Virus record (IMG/VR): IMGVR_UViG_3300027771_000036
Coordinates: 1 to 40,167 of that record
DNA: 40,167 bases
Direction: 5' to 3' (one strand)
Origin: a virus
The notes beneath the pieces are model-generated. The model did not search any database. It was not told the DNA's origin and saw only the letters and a program-made list of their open reading frames with translations. A program made the translations under genes and the position numbers. Positions 8,603 through 18,336 of the stretch are shown here, piece after piece; the first letter of the stretch is position 1, and every line of letters starts with the position of its first letter.

Positions 8603-8630
8603 TTTATAGTGAAAATAATCTTTATTGTAA
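8603..8630 (-). promoter_or_regulatory. Candidate sigma-70 promoter before YGL protein, SAM and ThiE genes
   Basis: On the minus strand TTACAA (8625-8630), a 16-nt spacer, and TATAAA (8603-8608) lie in the short gap after the 2045-aa fibre gene. It could give the YGL/SAM/ThiE group separate expression. Such matches occur by chance in AT-rich DNA. Confidence 0.35.
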
Positions 8631-8634
8631 TACA

Positions 8635-11600
8635 TTACGCAAGATTCCCTAGTTTAACTCTTAAAACATTACCATCCCAAACTTCTATACTGTCGCTACC
8701 AATAACCAATCTAGAACCAGAAGTAGCACTTTTTACATTTAGTGTGCCAGAAAAAGTAGCATTTTTACCTATTATTATATCTGATACTAAAGCTGAAGAA
8801 GCAATAGTTCCTTTAACTACTTGGTTACCATTTACAGTAAAAGTCCCTTGTGCAGACCAACTACTGCCGGTGTACTCGTATATGTGGGTCCATCCATTAA
8901 CAGTATCAGTATTTGTAACTACTAATGTATCTCCTGCTATTTCTGTATCATAGTTAGAAGATGCTGCTGAATTCCAGTAAGTACCACAATCACTTGCAGC
9001 AGCTGCTGTAGACAAAGAGTTTAAGTCAGCTGAATAACTAAGTACCGCAGTTCCTCTAGGACCCTCTGCCCCATCAACAGCTGCGTTTACATAAGCTGTA
9101 GCAGCAGAGCCATGCTCTACTTTAATATTTTTAGCAAATGCTAAACCGGTAGTTATATTACTTGGATAGTGATAAACATTAACGTAGATAGGAGTACCAC
9201 TTGCAGCATCTGCTGGGACAGTCATAGTAGCGCTTAGTCTTTCGTAAGAAAGACTTACAGACCCTACACTACCAGAAGCAGTCCAAGGAGTATTATATAT
9301 ATATAACCTCGACTGCGCCTCAGCGGTTTTAGCATCACTGTCTATTTTTAAATCAGCAGATACCGTGAGTACATCTCCCGCACTCAAATCTACGCCTACC
9401 GTACCTACTAGCCTGCTATAAAAGCCATAAGCATTACTGGATAATTCTGCTGCCCCCTTTTTCAGAATATTGGCATTTACACCGTCAGTACCGTCTTCAC
9501 CTACAAATTTTACATAAGTAAGACCACTAGGTACTGTTGTAGGAGCAGTGACGGACCAATCATAGAAGTTCACATACTCCTGAGAGATGTAAGTGAATGT
9601 AGCGTTAAGACCAGCAGTGTTATCAGCGTATATAGGAAGCACACCTGCACTATCTCCGTTCTCGCCTACAAACAGTGTGTAAGTTAGCCCAGAAGGTATA
9701 GAAACTGGTGCCGATACGGTCCATTCATAGTAGTTAGCATAACGTTTAGTGCCTTGTGTAAATGACGTATTAGTTCCGGCAGCATCATCTGAATATATGA
9801 TAGTTATACCAGAAGCATCTCCAACACCTCCATCAACTACAGTGGCTACTTCACCATTACTGAACGTTAAAGTTGTAGCATCTCCGACTTTACTGGCCAC
9901 AACTGTTAACGCATCAGGAGATATACCATCTACTCGATGTGAGTATACTATTGCTGTAGACCAAGAAACGGATACACTGGTTTGTGTAGAATTGCCTGTA
10001 ACCAGTGCTGTTGAAGCATAAACTTTTTGGTTATCTGCAGTAATGCTGGGTACACCTACAGCCCATCCTGTAGACCCGACAGTTAATACACTGGTTGCTA
10101 AGTTGTACGTACTGGTAGGTAGTGTAGGAGCAGCCCCAGTAGTTGGTACACTGTATATAAATATTTCACGAATTAGCGGATAGTCTATTATTCTTTTATC
10201 TGAGTATACTGAAGATTGTCCACCTTCACCTACCACATCTTTGATTGACCATAAATCTCCGGCACCTGCTGAAACACTACTTACATCTGTGTACCAAGTA
10301 TCAGCTCCACCAGGGTCTGCAGGAGTTGTAGCTTTACGTGTAAACAGGAAATCTGTGTACCCACCGTCTACACCTTTTTCACTAAGTGTAGTCCAGTAGT
10401 CTCCGTCTGCTATGGAGGTTTCTGCAGGAACATCTTGTAGTGATATATAACTAGAACCTTCAGAAGCGACTAAGTCCCCACTGTCATAGACAGCGTAGTA
10501 GTCGTGTAAACCTTTCGGAGTAGTTTTAGTAGCTTCTGTATTTTCTTCTCTTAATACTATACTTGAAGACAGTCCTGTGCCTGTAACTTTAAATACCGCT
10601 TTTACTGTTGGGTGTTCAGGATTCACTATTGAAAATGTCTTAGCACTGACCCAGAACTCACTATCAAATGCAGTACCTTCTGTTAGCCCATCATTAACTT
10701 GGGTAATACCTGATGAATCAAGACCAAACCCCGACTTGTAGTACGAACCGCCTAAAATTACGGTGCTGTCGTAAGCAAACTTATTCTCAACAGATAAGCT
10801 TGATGCATCAGCATACGTCCTACTTGATACAGCTAGGTCATTAATAGACGCAGCTACGTGTCCATGTTTGTTGTTAACAGCATTATTTAAGTCTACAAAC
10901 CACTTACTTCTAGAAACTACAGCTGCTGCGCCAGTAATATTCCATATACTGCCATCAAACCTATACTCCGTAGTATCTCCAGTTAGTGGGTCCAATACAC
11001 TAAGAATGTCGCCTAAAGCTATAAAAGTACCATTACCGGAAACTTCTGGTACAGGTTCTTTGTCACCCCAACCAGTAACCTTCCTATAAAGCACACCACC
11101 AGTAAACCAGAACGAAACAAAACCAGCTGCGACTGTTTCAACAACCTCAGCAACTATCTCTACGTACTGCGCAGGGCTGTTAGTTATAGCACCTCCAACA
11201 TCTAGGTAGTTTCCATCAGCATCTGTATCGTATTCTGCTTCTGATACAACAACATCATAATTAGCAGGTGCAGTAGCACCAGACCATGCATAGAAACTAG
11301 AAATCTTACCGTCAGCAGCACCTTGTGCAGTCTCAGCTACCTTAAGAGACTTAAGCACATCTGTCTGTTCTATAACTGACCAACTATCTGTAGAGCTGCT
11401 GTACCAATACCCATTATCGGTAGTCCTGTTGTAAGCTATATTACCATTAGCTGCCTCAACAACCTCAGCAGTAAGGTAAGTTGCTTTAATATTATCTAGC
11501 TCTGCGGCTTCTAAAGATAGGACAACATCAAAAAAGTAATACTCTAGTTTACCGTCTGTCTGGTTTTGTAGTGTGGCAACTTTAGGGTTCACCTCACCTA

Positions 11601-14600
11601 CGAAAGCGTCTAAATTCTCTGTATACTTCGTAGCTAAAACCCATACAGTACCTACGTAAATGTAAACCTCACCAACAATCTTAGTGGTGTCTGTAGGTGC
11701 TACATTAGGTATCCACATGTCACGCTCTATCATACCAGTAGGAGCAGCAGTGTTGAATATTGTACGTTTACCGTCAGTCAAATCTCTTAAAGCAGCTATA
11801 TTTCCTGTAGAACCTGTCTGTTCTGTCCAACTACTGGCACCATATTTATACACTTTGACTACATCATAAGTGACACCATTAGTGGCAGTAGATAATGTAG
11901 TCTCAACATATAAATCGTTAGTTTCCATTCCTGTTTCTGCGTCTACGTCACTGCCACTGAATACAGTAACAACTCCATCCAGTTCATCAGCAACGTAAGC
12001 TGTAAGAAGAGTAGTTCCATCTATCGTAGCCGTGCTTAAATCTATGGATACTGTGCCGTCTGAAAGACCTGTCTCTAACAACACAACTCTGGTGTCATCA
12101 GTGTATTTGGTAGCTAAAAACCACCCACCGTTATATTGGTATAGTTCACTAGGAATATATGTTAAGTCATCTGAGCCGGTAGTAGGTATCCATATATCAT
12201 TAACTTCACCGGCTGGTACGTCATTTGATACATTTCCGTATATAGTTCTTTTACCATCTGCTACATCAGATAACGCAGTTATATTATTATTAGTGGTGAT
12301 ACTAACCCATTTGAGTCCTGCACCTAGACCACTATTATACTTATACGTGTATACAACATCATATGTAACGTTACTACCACTAACGGATTTTATATCTGTA
12401 GTATTCCAGATGTATATGTCGTTATCTTCAACACCTGTAGGCAAACCATCTGCTGGTGCTACTGTTCCACTGTACACATGAATACGCTTATCAGCTTCTG
12501 AAGCTATATAGCTTACTAATGTAGTATCAGTAGCCCCTATTGTTATAGTAGATGCATCTAGTGGTATTGAACCATCCTGAATTCCAATAACGATATCGTC
12601 ATTAGTATAATCTACTTCAATCCATGTAGGAGTAGCAGTATCTGTACATTTGTATATCTTGCCTACTGTGTATGCCCCTGATGTACTTGAAGGTATCCAT
12701 AGGTCATCAAGCTTAATTTTCTCATCAGTTACATTTGGAGCATTATTAGCAGCATTTCCATATATAGTTCTTTTTCCATCAGCTAAATCGAAAGCGTTTC
12801 TAGAGATATCCGAAGATACTGTCCAAGTGTAATCAAACAGTGCAGCGTTAGGTGACTCTATGTATTCATATACTCTACCTTGAGAGTAAGCACCATCAAC
12901 GTCACAGTACCAGTAATCACCACATCTAAAATCACTAGGTACAGAAGTACTGTCACTAAAAGGAGGTGTAGCACCACCGAAATACGTGTCTACTTTACTA
13001 TCTACTTGGTTAGACAGGTTATCTGTTATTGCATCATACCTTGTTGCCTTAACCCATGAAGAACCACTGTACCTATATATCTCATTTTCAACGTACTCTA
13101 TTACATCAGTGAACGTTGCTGAAGGAAAGAATAAGTCATTGTCCCTAAAAGGATTAGTGATGTCTTCAACAGGAAGGCTATTACCACTGTATATGGTTCT
13201 CTTACCATCAGATAAGTCTGCTAATGCTGTTATGTTGTCATTACTATTTATCTGAACCCAATCAGTACCGTTGTACTTATATGTATTGATAACATCAGTA
13301 GCAACTCCACTATTCCCAGTAGCTGTAGTACTTTCTATGTAGATATCGTTAGTCTTCATACCTGTCTGAGCAGTCTTATCTGTACCACTAAACACTACGA
13401 CTTCTTTATCTATTTCACTTGCAACATATGATGAGAAAGATGTAGTTCCTACGTATGCTTTATCTAAATCTAGTTTCGTATTACCATCAATAAGGAAGCC
13501 TTCCACTAGTGCATCATCAGTATACTTGGTAGCCAACTCCCAGTCTGGAGCAGAGTACGATTCACCCAATAATTTTGGTGTTACACAAATATTTAACTCG
13601 CCTGTAGGACCTTCTGACCATAAATCACCTACATCGTATGGTGCAAACGGAGTAGTTGTGAACACTCTACGTTTATTATCGGCTAAGTCATATGCATTAA
13701 GTGCTTGTTCGTATGCATCTTGTGCAGCTTGGTCTATAATTACTGACCACGTAAATCCTTCAGCATCCGTAGAGTAGTACGGACCTGTAGAATCTACTAC
13801 GGTTTTAATAAATTTGTAGCTTGCAATATACTCTTTAGTTCCGTTACTGGCAGTACTATATTTTATGTACACATCACCTATGTGAGCTAACCTTACGTCT
13901 TCATTTCCAGCTGTGTTGTCATCACTCCACCAACCTGCATAAGGCTCTGCTCCAGTAATTAATTCTGCAGTGAGTGGATTTTGTGGATTAAGTATTACAT
14001 CATACTCATCAGACACTGTCTCTATAACACCATCAGTCTGCTTTTCTACAACAAGAAGTCGTGAAAGTATGCCTGTACCATCAGGTGTTCCTGTGCCGTC
14101 AATTAACCCTACTTGAGTATGTAACCCAGTAACTGCACTAGCCACACCTGACAAATTACTTTCTTGGTCTTCAAACGCAGTTGTTAAAGCATTTAAACTT
14201 ATAGCAGTAGAGCTATCTAAAGCAGCTACTGTGCTATTAACTGTAGTTATCTGTGAAGATATATCAGCAGATAGCGTTGCATTTAAGTCTGTAACTCTAG
14301 TAGCCATAGCTAAGTCATTACCTGCTACAACAACATCTAAATCAACTATCTGTGCAGTATGCTGGCCAACAGTTGTGTTTAAAGTAGCTAAATGCTGACC
14401 TATATGAACACCTAGAAAAGCGTTAAACTGCAGTTCTTCAACATATGTATTAGCAGCTACGTCAATAGAGGCTATAGCGTTTCTTACGTCCTGTACTAAA
14501 GTATCGTAATCTACTAGTCCTGCGTCTACTGATGCTTCAACGGTACTTTCAATTAGGTCAGTAAGCCATGTAGGTGCGTCACCTGAAGCTATATTAATAT

Positions 14601-14772
14601 AGAAAGAATCTCCTACTATAGAGTACTCTTTCTTTACTGCAGTAATTTCTTTGGGGGGTAAGGTATCTACTGTATGGTTGCTTGTATCAGCAGATATTTC
14701 AGTAGCTACGTCTGTAACTATCTCAGTAGTATCTAATATTATTTCAGTAGTTGGTGTAGTTTTAATCGACAT
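8635..14772 (-). CDS. Giant modular tail fibre / host-specificity protein
   Basis: 2045 residues. The N-terminal 250 or so are Thr/Val/Asp-rich with heptad-like helices. Residues from about 340 to 1030 hold at least four copies of a roughly 140-175-residue module marked by D(L/V)xDGKRTI followed by a D(I/L/M)W(I/F)P-like strand and ATKYTD-type linkers; a diverged copy DNKRRVF is near 367. Around 1690-1770 two tandem units end SGLTY.xFVGE(N/D)G, and a short collagen-like GAEGPRGT lies near 1905. The last 90 residues (VNGNQVVKGTIASSALVSDI onward) resemble the C-termini of lambda-J-like fibre proteins. It probably contacts the host receptor. Its start overlaps the previous gene by 11 nt. Confidence 0.9.
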   Translation of the reverse strand: MSIKTTPTTEIILDTTEIVTDVATEISADTSNHTVDTLPPKEITAVKKEYSIVGDSFYINIASGDAPTWLTDLIESTVEASVDAGLVDYDTLVQDVRNAIASIDVAANTYVEELQFNAFLGVHIGQHLATLNTTVGQHTAQIVDLDVVVAGNDLAMATRVTDLNATLSADISSQITTVNSTVAALDSSTAISLNALTTAFEDQESNLSGVASAVTGLHTQVGLIDGTGTPDGTGILSRLLVVEKQTDGVIETVSDEYDVILNPQNPLTAELITGAEPYAGWWSDDNTAGNEDVRLAHIGDVYIKYSTASNGTKEYIASYKFIKTVVDSTGPYYSTDAEGFTWSVIIDQAAQDAYEQALNAYDLADNKRRVFTTTPFAPYDVGDLWSEGPTGELNICVTPKLLGESYSAPDWELATKYTDDALVEGFLIDGNTKLDLDKAYVGTTSFSSYVASEIDKEVVVFSGTDKTAQTGMKTNDIYIESTTATGNSGVATDVINTYKYNGTDWVQINSNDNITALADLSDGKRTIYSGNSLPVEDITNPFRDNDLFFPSATFTDVIEYVENEIYRYSGSSWVKATRYDAITDNLSNQVDSKVDTYFGGATPPFSDSTSVPSDFRCGDYWYCDVDGAYSQGRVYEYIESPNAALFDYTWTVSSDISRNAFDLADGKRTIYGNAANNAPNVTDEKIKLDDLWIPSSTSGAYTVGKIYKCTDTATPTWIEVDYTNDDIVIGIQDGSIPLDASTITIGATDTTLVSYIASEADKRIHVYSGTVAPADGLPTGVEDNDIYIWNTTDIKSVSGSNVTYDVVYTYKYNSGLGAGLKWVSITTNNNITALSDVADGKRTIYGNVSNDVPAGEVNDIWIPTTGSDDLTYIPSELYQYNGGWFLATKYTDDTRVVLLETGLSDGTVSIDLSTATIDGTTLLTAYVADELDGVVTVFSGSDVDAETGMETNDLYVETTLSTATNGVTYDVVKVYKYGASSWTEQTGSTGNIAALRDLTDGKRTIFNTAAPTGMIERDMWIPNVAPTDTTKIVGEVYIYVGTVWVLATKYTENLDAFVGEVNPKVATLQNQTDGKLEYYFFDVVLSLEAAELDNIKATYLTAEVVEAANGNIAYNRTTDNGYWYSSSTDSWSVIEQTDVLKSLKVAETAQGAADGKISSFYAWSGATAPANYDVVVSEAEYDTDADGNYLDVGGAITNSPAQYVEIVAEVVETVAAGFVSFWFTGGVLYRKVTGWGDKEPVPEVSGNGTFIALGDILSVLDPLTGDTTEYRFDGSIWNITGAAAVVSRSKWFVDLNNAVNNKHGHVAASINDLAVSSRTYADASSLSVENKFAYDSTVILGGSYYKSGFGLDSSGITQVNDGLTEGTAFDSEFWVSAKTFSIVNPEHPTVKAVFKVTGTGLSSSIVLREENTEATKTTPKGLHDYYAVYDSGDLVASEGSSYISLQDVPAETSIADGDYWTTLSEKGVDGGYTDFLFTRKATTPADPGGADTWYTDVSSVSAGAGDLWSIKDVVGEGGQSSVYSDKRIIDYPLIREIFIYSVPTTGAAPTLPTSTYNLATSVLTVGSTGWAVGVPSITADNQKVYASTALVTGNSTQTSVSVSWSTAIVYSHRVDGISPDALTVVASKVGDATTLTFSNGEVATVVDGGVGDASGITIIYSDDAAGTNTSFTQGTKRYANYYEWTVSAPVSIPSGLTYTLFVGENGDSAGVLPIYADNTAGLNATFTYISQEYVNFYDWSVTAPTTVPSGLTYVKFVGEDGTDGVNANILKKGAAELSSNAYGFYSRLVGTVGVDLSAGDVLTVSADLKIDSDAKTAEAQSRLYIYNTPWTASGSVGSVSLSYERLSATMTVPADAASGTPIYVNVYHYPSNITTGLAFAKNIKVEHGSAATAYVNAAVDGAEGPRGTAVLSYSADLNSLSTAAAASDCGTYWNSAASSNYDTEIAGDTLVVTNTDTVNGWTHIYEYTGSSWSAQGTFTVNGNQVVKGTIASSALVSDIIIGKNATFSGTLNVKSATSGSRLVIGSDSIEVWDGNVLRVKLGNLA

Positions 14773-15133
14773 AAACTTCTGGCACCTTAGCTATGAAGTC
14801 TCCGTTATTTACGGTACTGCATGTTAGAATAAGTTTGTACACAGGTCTTAAGTAGTACCTGTCTACTTTAGTGCCTTTATCAGCTACAAGGTTCGCTGTA
14901 TCAGCTAGTGGTATTACTAGGTTTACTTTACCGTTAGGAGCATCTTCTACTACCAATGCTTGATTGGTTACTTGTGCGTAGGGTACATCACCATCCAGAG
15001 ACACTAAGTCTGCAAAGAATGTATCACCAACTTCTATAGTTAAAGGAAGAGTTGAGTTATCTTGCTTTATTGTGAAGGTAAAGGTGTTATCAGAACCCTT
15101 TGATATTGTAAACTTGGTAACATCGCAGCTCAT
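14762..15133 (-). CDS. Small beta-rich tail protein, fibre partner
   Basis: 123 residues with AAGGA about 7 nt before the ATG. The sequence KFTISKGSDNTFTFTIKQDN followed by a polar beta-rich body resembles N-terminal attachment domains of phage baseplate/fibre proteins (BppU-like pattern, from memory). Its last codons overlap the start of the 2045-aa fibre, so the two are probably translated together and may interact. A structural role is likely; no enzymatic motif is seen. Confidence 0.7.
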   Translation of the reverse strand: MSCDVTKFTISKGSDNTFTFTIKQDNSTLPLTIEVGDTFFADLVSLDGDVPYAQVTNQALVVEDAPNGKVNLVIPLADTANLVADKGTKVDRYYLRPVYKLILTCSTVNNGDFIAKVPEVYVD

Positions 15134-15156
15134 AAAGAGTCCTTAAATAAAATTTA

Positions 15157-15176
15157 AGAGGGTTTTTACGCCCTCT
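15157..15176 (-). terminator. Hairpin between the HeH-like gene and the fibre unit
   Basis: AGAGGG (15157-15162) and CCCTCT (15171-15176) form a 6-bp perfect stem. On the minus strand it is followed by a T-rich tail (TTAAATTTTATTT). It lies after the stop at 15198 and before the gene starting at 15133. The U-tract is imperfect, so it may be a partial terminator or a processing/stability hairpin. Confidence 0.55.
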
Positions 15177-15197
15177 GTATACTGTTTTACATATCAG

Positions 15198-15701
15198 TTA
15201 TTTACTATCTTCAAAGTTGATATTATAACGTGTACGTAGTCTTGTACTTGTTAACCCAGTTTTAGTATTACGTATATGTAGAGGAATCATAACCTCTTTT
15301 AGTACGTCAATATGTCCTTGGGCTACTTCAATTTTTTCATTTAACGGAAGTACACGGGTACCTAAGTCAAAAAATTGGTTAGAGCAGTTAACTAAACATG
15401 TAGATGTGTGGTTGTTTACTCTTTGGTCATTATCCACGATTGAAATTATTCGTGTCTTACGTGCAGCTGCTTCACGTTGCTTACGTATATCTAATGCTTT
15501 ATTTGTGCTTTTTGGTTCTACTTTAACTTCTACTACAGTAGCTTCTTGTTTTTTAATAATTGCTGCTAGTGCAGGGCCTGAAGTCTCTTGAGCTTCATAA
15601 TGCTCATCAATCTTAACTTTTAATTTATCTACACCTATCTGTGCATTGTGCTTAATACCTAATGATGCTGCTTCGCTTTTTAGTTCTTCTATATCTGACA
15701 T
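15198..15701 (-). CDS. HeH/LEM-like N-terminal protein, capsid-region
   Basis: 167 residues. The first 35 (MSDIEELKSEAASLGIKHNA, then KLKVKIDEHY) match the short helix-extended-helix pattern of HeH/LEM-like domains, which occur at the N-terminus of several phage head proteins. A basic linker (residues 65-85) follows, then a beta-rich C-terminal half (DLGTRVLPLNEKIEVAQGHI). It directly follows the major capsid gene but is separated by a strong terminator and has its own promoter. It may be a head-completion or decoration protein; this is inference. Confidence 0.7.
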   Translation of the reverse strand: MSDIEELKSEAASLGIKHNAQIGVDKLKVKIDEHYEAQETSGPALAAIIKKQEATVVEVKVEPKSTNKALDIRKQREAAARKTRIISIVDNDQRVNNHTSTCLVNCSNQFFDLGTRVLPLNEKIEVAQGHIDVLKEVMIPLHIRNTKTGLTSTRLRTRYNINFEDSK

Positions 15702-15747
15702 GGTTCTAATTCCTAAGAGGGTTTTTAGATTAAATTGTTAATGAGTA

Positions 15748-15776
15748 ATTATATTAAACTGTGTGTTTAATGTAAA
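15748..15776 (-). promoter_or_regulatory. Strong sigma-70 promoter with inverted repeat in spacer
   Basis: On the minus strand: TTTACA (15771-15776), exactly 17 nt, then TATAAT (15748-15753). It sits between the capsid terminator and the gene starting at 15701, so it should restart transcription for the HeH-like and fibre genes. The spacer region holds the perfect inverted repeat ATTAAAC-ACACA-GTTTAAT, a possible operator. Confidence 0.75.
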
Positions 15777-15784
15777 GGTACTAC

Positions 15785-15808
15785 GTAAAAAGCCCTCCGA
15801 AGAGGGCT
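15785..15808 (-). terminator. Intrinsic terminator after the major capsid gene
   Basis: On the minus strand AGCCCTC, a TTCG tetraloop, GAGGGCT, then TTTTTAC. The 7-bp GC-rich stem with a stable UUCG-type loop and T-run lies about 20 nt past the capsid stop codon. It is nearly symmetric, with an A-run on the other side, and could act in both directions. Confidence 0.85.
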
Positions 15809-15828
15809 ATAAAACTACCCGGTAAATA

Positions 15829-17010
15829 CTATGCTGAAGCAGATACCATTAGTTTAAGTAACTTATCTTCTTGCAAGATGATACCTGCGTAGAAGAAGTT
15901 ATACGAGAAGAAACCGTTTGTACCGTAAGTGTTGCCACTATCGATTTTAGAAGGAGACTTCGAGTTAAACTTAATTTTACCTTGACCTTTAAGACCAACT
16001 GTAGCAAAAGAGCCTTCAGTAGGGAAAAGGATAGGGAAAACATCGTAGTTAGTACCATCATTAGACAAGCTAGCAGTGTTACCATCAGAAGATGTAAGTG
16101 CACCAGCACCGTTGTAAACTACTGCTGATTCTGATTCGATGAAGCGTACTTCATGCATAGCACCAACTTCGCCATCAGCTAATGTATCTGCTGAAGCGTA
16201 TTTGTGAGATGCAATGTAGCTGAACTCTTCAGTAGAACCAGTACCACGAGTGATTGTTTCTAAATCACCTTTAACGTTTGCACCGATAATTGCGTAGTAC
16301 GCTTTAGCGATAGTACGTGTATCAATCTTCACGTCACCAGATACTAGCATGGTGTTTTTCTTAGCACGGTTACGCACTAGTTTACGTACTGCTTTACGCA
16401 TTAAATCGTAGTTTACAGTTGAACTGCCATCTACAGTTACGTTAGAGGTAGCAGAACCACCAAACATTACGTTACCAGTAGCTAACATATCACGCTGTAA
16501 CAAGTCTTCTTGACGAGAGTTTGCTAGCTCACCAAGTTCTTCACGATAGCGTACTTGCATTGAATCTTCAGAGAAAAGTTCAACTTCATCAGTGTAGTCA
16601 ATCATTTCGCCGTAACGTGCTAAGCTTGTTTCCATAGTTACTTTTTTCAAAACAACTTTGTTTACGTTAGTAGCACCTTCACCCAATGAAGCAGCAGCAT
16701 CTAAGCCAGTAGTGATTGCGTCAATAGAACGAGCACTTAAGAAACCTTTGTCGCTAAACTCAGCATCATCTAAAGCACGGTCATATAAATGTAAGAACTT
16801 AGAGATTTTAAAAGTCTTACCCATTTTCTTAGGCATAGACTTACGGTCAGCGAACTGGCCATATAAGTTTACACGGTTAGCGGCTTTAACACCTGCACGG
16901 TCATAAAAATGAGTTACTGTGTTACCAAGAGCAGTGCCCTTGTTAACGCCATTTTGCATTGTACCGTCAACTGTTGCGGTAGTAGTACCGTTACCATATG
17001 TATTAGACAT
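15829..17010 (-). CDS. Major capsid protein, N4-gp56 family
   Basis: 393 residues. The pattern GKTFKISKFLHLYDRA (65-80), VTMETSLARYGEMIDYTDEV (about 124-143), then a long Glu/Arg/Leu helix (REELGELANSRQEDLLQRDM) and YDLMRKAVRKLVRN is typical of N4-gp56-type capsid subunits with the HK97 fold; about 390 residues is the usual length. The protein should form the icosahedral shell. GGAAAA precedes the ATG. The gene follows the scaffold with a 52-nt gap and is followed by a strong terminator, as expected for a highly expressed gene. Confidence 0.93.
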   Translation of the reverse strand: MSNTYGNGTTTATVDGTMQNGVNKGTALGNTVTHFYDRAGVKAANRVNLYGQFADRKSMPKKMGKTFKISKFLHLYDRALDDAEFSDKGFLSARSIDAITTGLDAAASLGEGATNVNKVVLKKVTMETSLARYGEMIDYTDEVELFSEDSMQVRYREELGELANSRQEDLLQRDMLATGNVMFGGSATSNVTVDGSSTVNYDLMRKAVRKLVRNRAKKNTMLVSGDVKIDTRTIAKAYYAIIGANVKGDLETITRGTGSTEEFSYIASHKYASADTLADGEVGAMHEVRFIESESAVVYNGAGALTSSDGNTASLSNDGTNYDVFPILFPTEGSFATVGLKGQGKIKFNSKSPSKIDSGNTYGTNGFFSYNFFYAGIILQEDKLLKLMVSASA

Positions 17011-17062
17011 AACATTTTCCTATTTAGTTTTAGTAGGGCAGCTATAAACTACCCGAAAGTTT

Positions 17063-18325
17063 TTACATTGAGTCCTGTAGGTTCTTATACCACGCATCAA
17101 AACTTTCGTCTGATTCGTCAAGGTAGTCCGTAACACCACTGGTAGCAGAGGCACTTTTCGTAGGTGCTGCTGCTTTACGTTTGGCTGAAGCTTTTTGAGC
17201 TGCAACACGCTTACTAGACTCAGCTTTAGCATTAGACTTTCTAGTTTCTTCCGCTTCTTCAGCTTCGGAGTTCCTCTGGATAGTTTGTTGCTCTAACTTT
17301 GTTGCCTTAGCAGCATCTTGTTTAACTTTAAATGCTTTTGTATCAGCCTCTTTACTAAAGTGTTGCTGAGCAGCCAACTTATAATAGTCTAAATCTGCTT
17401 TAGTTCCACCATCAAAGACTTTTAGCTTTTCAGCGATAGGCTGTAATGTTCCATACATCCCACTTTTCACGTCTTCGTGAAGTAACTTAATCATGTTAGG
17501 GTCTTCTGCCATGGTATTCCATGACTTCTCATCCCATTCCTTAGATAAAATATTATGAGTTGTCGTGTACTCAGTATCTTTGCTTATTTCGTCAACAATA
17601 TCTGAAATAGCCAAAGCACCTTCGTCTCGACCATAATCCTTAGCTTCATAGCCACTATCTGCTTCCGTATCTAATTCGAGGGTATCAGTACCTGTTCGTT
17701 TTAATACTTCAGTAATAGCATCTTTGTCACCCTTCAGCACGTCAATCATAAGACTGACATCGGCGTGATTAAGTTTAGCGTCTTCCATTGCATCTATGGT
17801 TTTACGCCAAGGTTTGATGGCTTGCATCTTTTTGGTGTAATCCATAGCTTTCCCAAATATCTTAGGAAACTGGTCTACTATCTCATCACTCGAAAATTCA
17901 TAATCTTTCCCATTTGCTTTGAAAGCATATGAACGTGCTGGTTGCGGTTCATCTTCAACTTTATCAGTCTCTTCAGAACTTTCTTCTTCTTCTGATTTAG
18001 CATCCCCGTCAGGATTATCTACGTCAGTTTCAGCAGTGTCGTCTTCAGTTACTTCTTCAGTTTCATCTTCTTCGCTAGCATCATGGTCAGAGGCCTCAAT
18101 TTCACTTTCGGTTTGTTCTGCACCATCTTCTTCTAATTCATTATCTAGTTCTACTGTTTCATCAGCGTCTTCTTCAGGACTTTCTGATTCTGCAAATTCT
18201 TCTGTTTCAGCAGCTGGTTCTGCTTCTTCAATGTCGGTATCGGGTGACTTTGCACTAGCAACAGCTTCTTTATAAGCAGCTTCTAGGTCTTCGTCAGACA
18301 TATCCCATAATTCATTATCATCCAT
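17063..18325 (-). CDS. Capsid scaffolding protein
   Basis: 420 residues just upstream of the major capsid gene. The first 130 are extremely acidic (Glu/Asp/Ser/Thr-rich). A middle region (about 130-300) is predicted helical, with YAFKANGKDYEFSSDEIVDQ near 131-150. The last 90 residues are basic and Ala/Lys-rich, ending in DYLDESDESFDAWYKNLQDS. An acidic body plus basic C-terminal tail is the usual scaffold design, where the tail binds the capsid protein inside the prohead. AGGAG lies just before the start. No protease domain is visible. Confidence 0.85.
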   Translation of the reverse strand: MDDNELWDMSDEDLEAAYKEAVASAKSPDTDIEEAEPAAETEEFAESESPEEDADETVELDNELEEDGAEQTESEIEASDHDASEEDETEEVTEDDTAETDVDNPDGDAKSEEEESSEETDKVEDEPQPARSYAFKANGKDYEFSSDEIVDQFPKIFGKAMDYTKKMQAIKPWRKTIDAMEDAKLNHADVSLMIDVLKGDKDAITEVLKRTGTDTLELDTEADSGYEAKDYGRDEGALAISDIVDEISKDTEYTTTHNILSKEWDEKSWNTMAEDPNMIKLLHEDVKSGMYGTLQPIAEKLKVFDGGTKADLDYYKLAAQQHFSKEADTKAFKVKQDAAKATKLEQQTIQRNSEAEEAEETRKSNAKAESSKRVAAQKASAKRKAAAPTKSASATSGVTDYLDESDESFDAWYKNLQDSM

Positions 18326-18336
18326 CTGAGTGCTCC

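Noticed and set aside
17919-18275. A 118-residue plus-strand Ser-rich frame opposite the scaffold gene.
   Set aside because: It is the antisense of the acidic Glu/Asp/Ser region and has no start signal; the scaffold frame explains the DNA.
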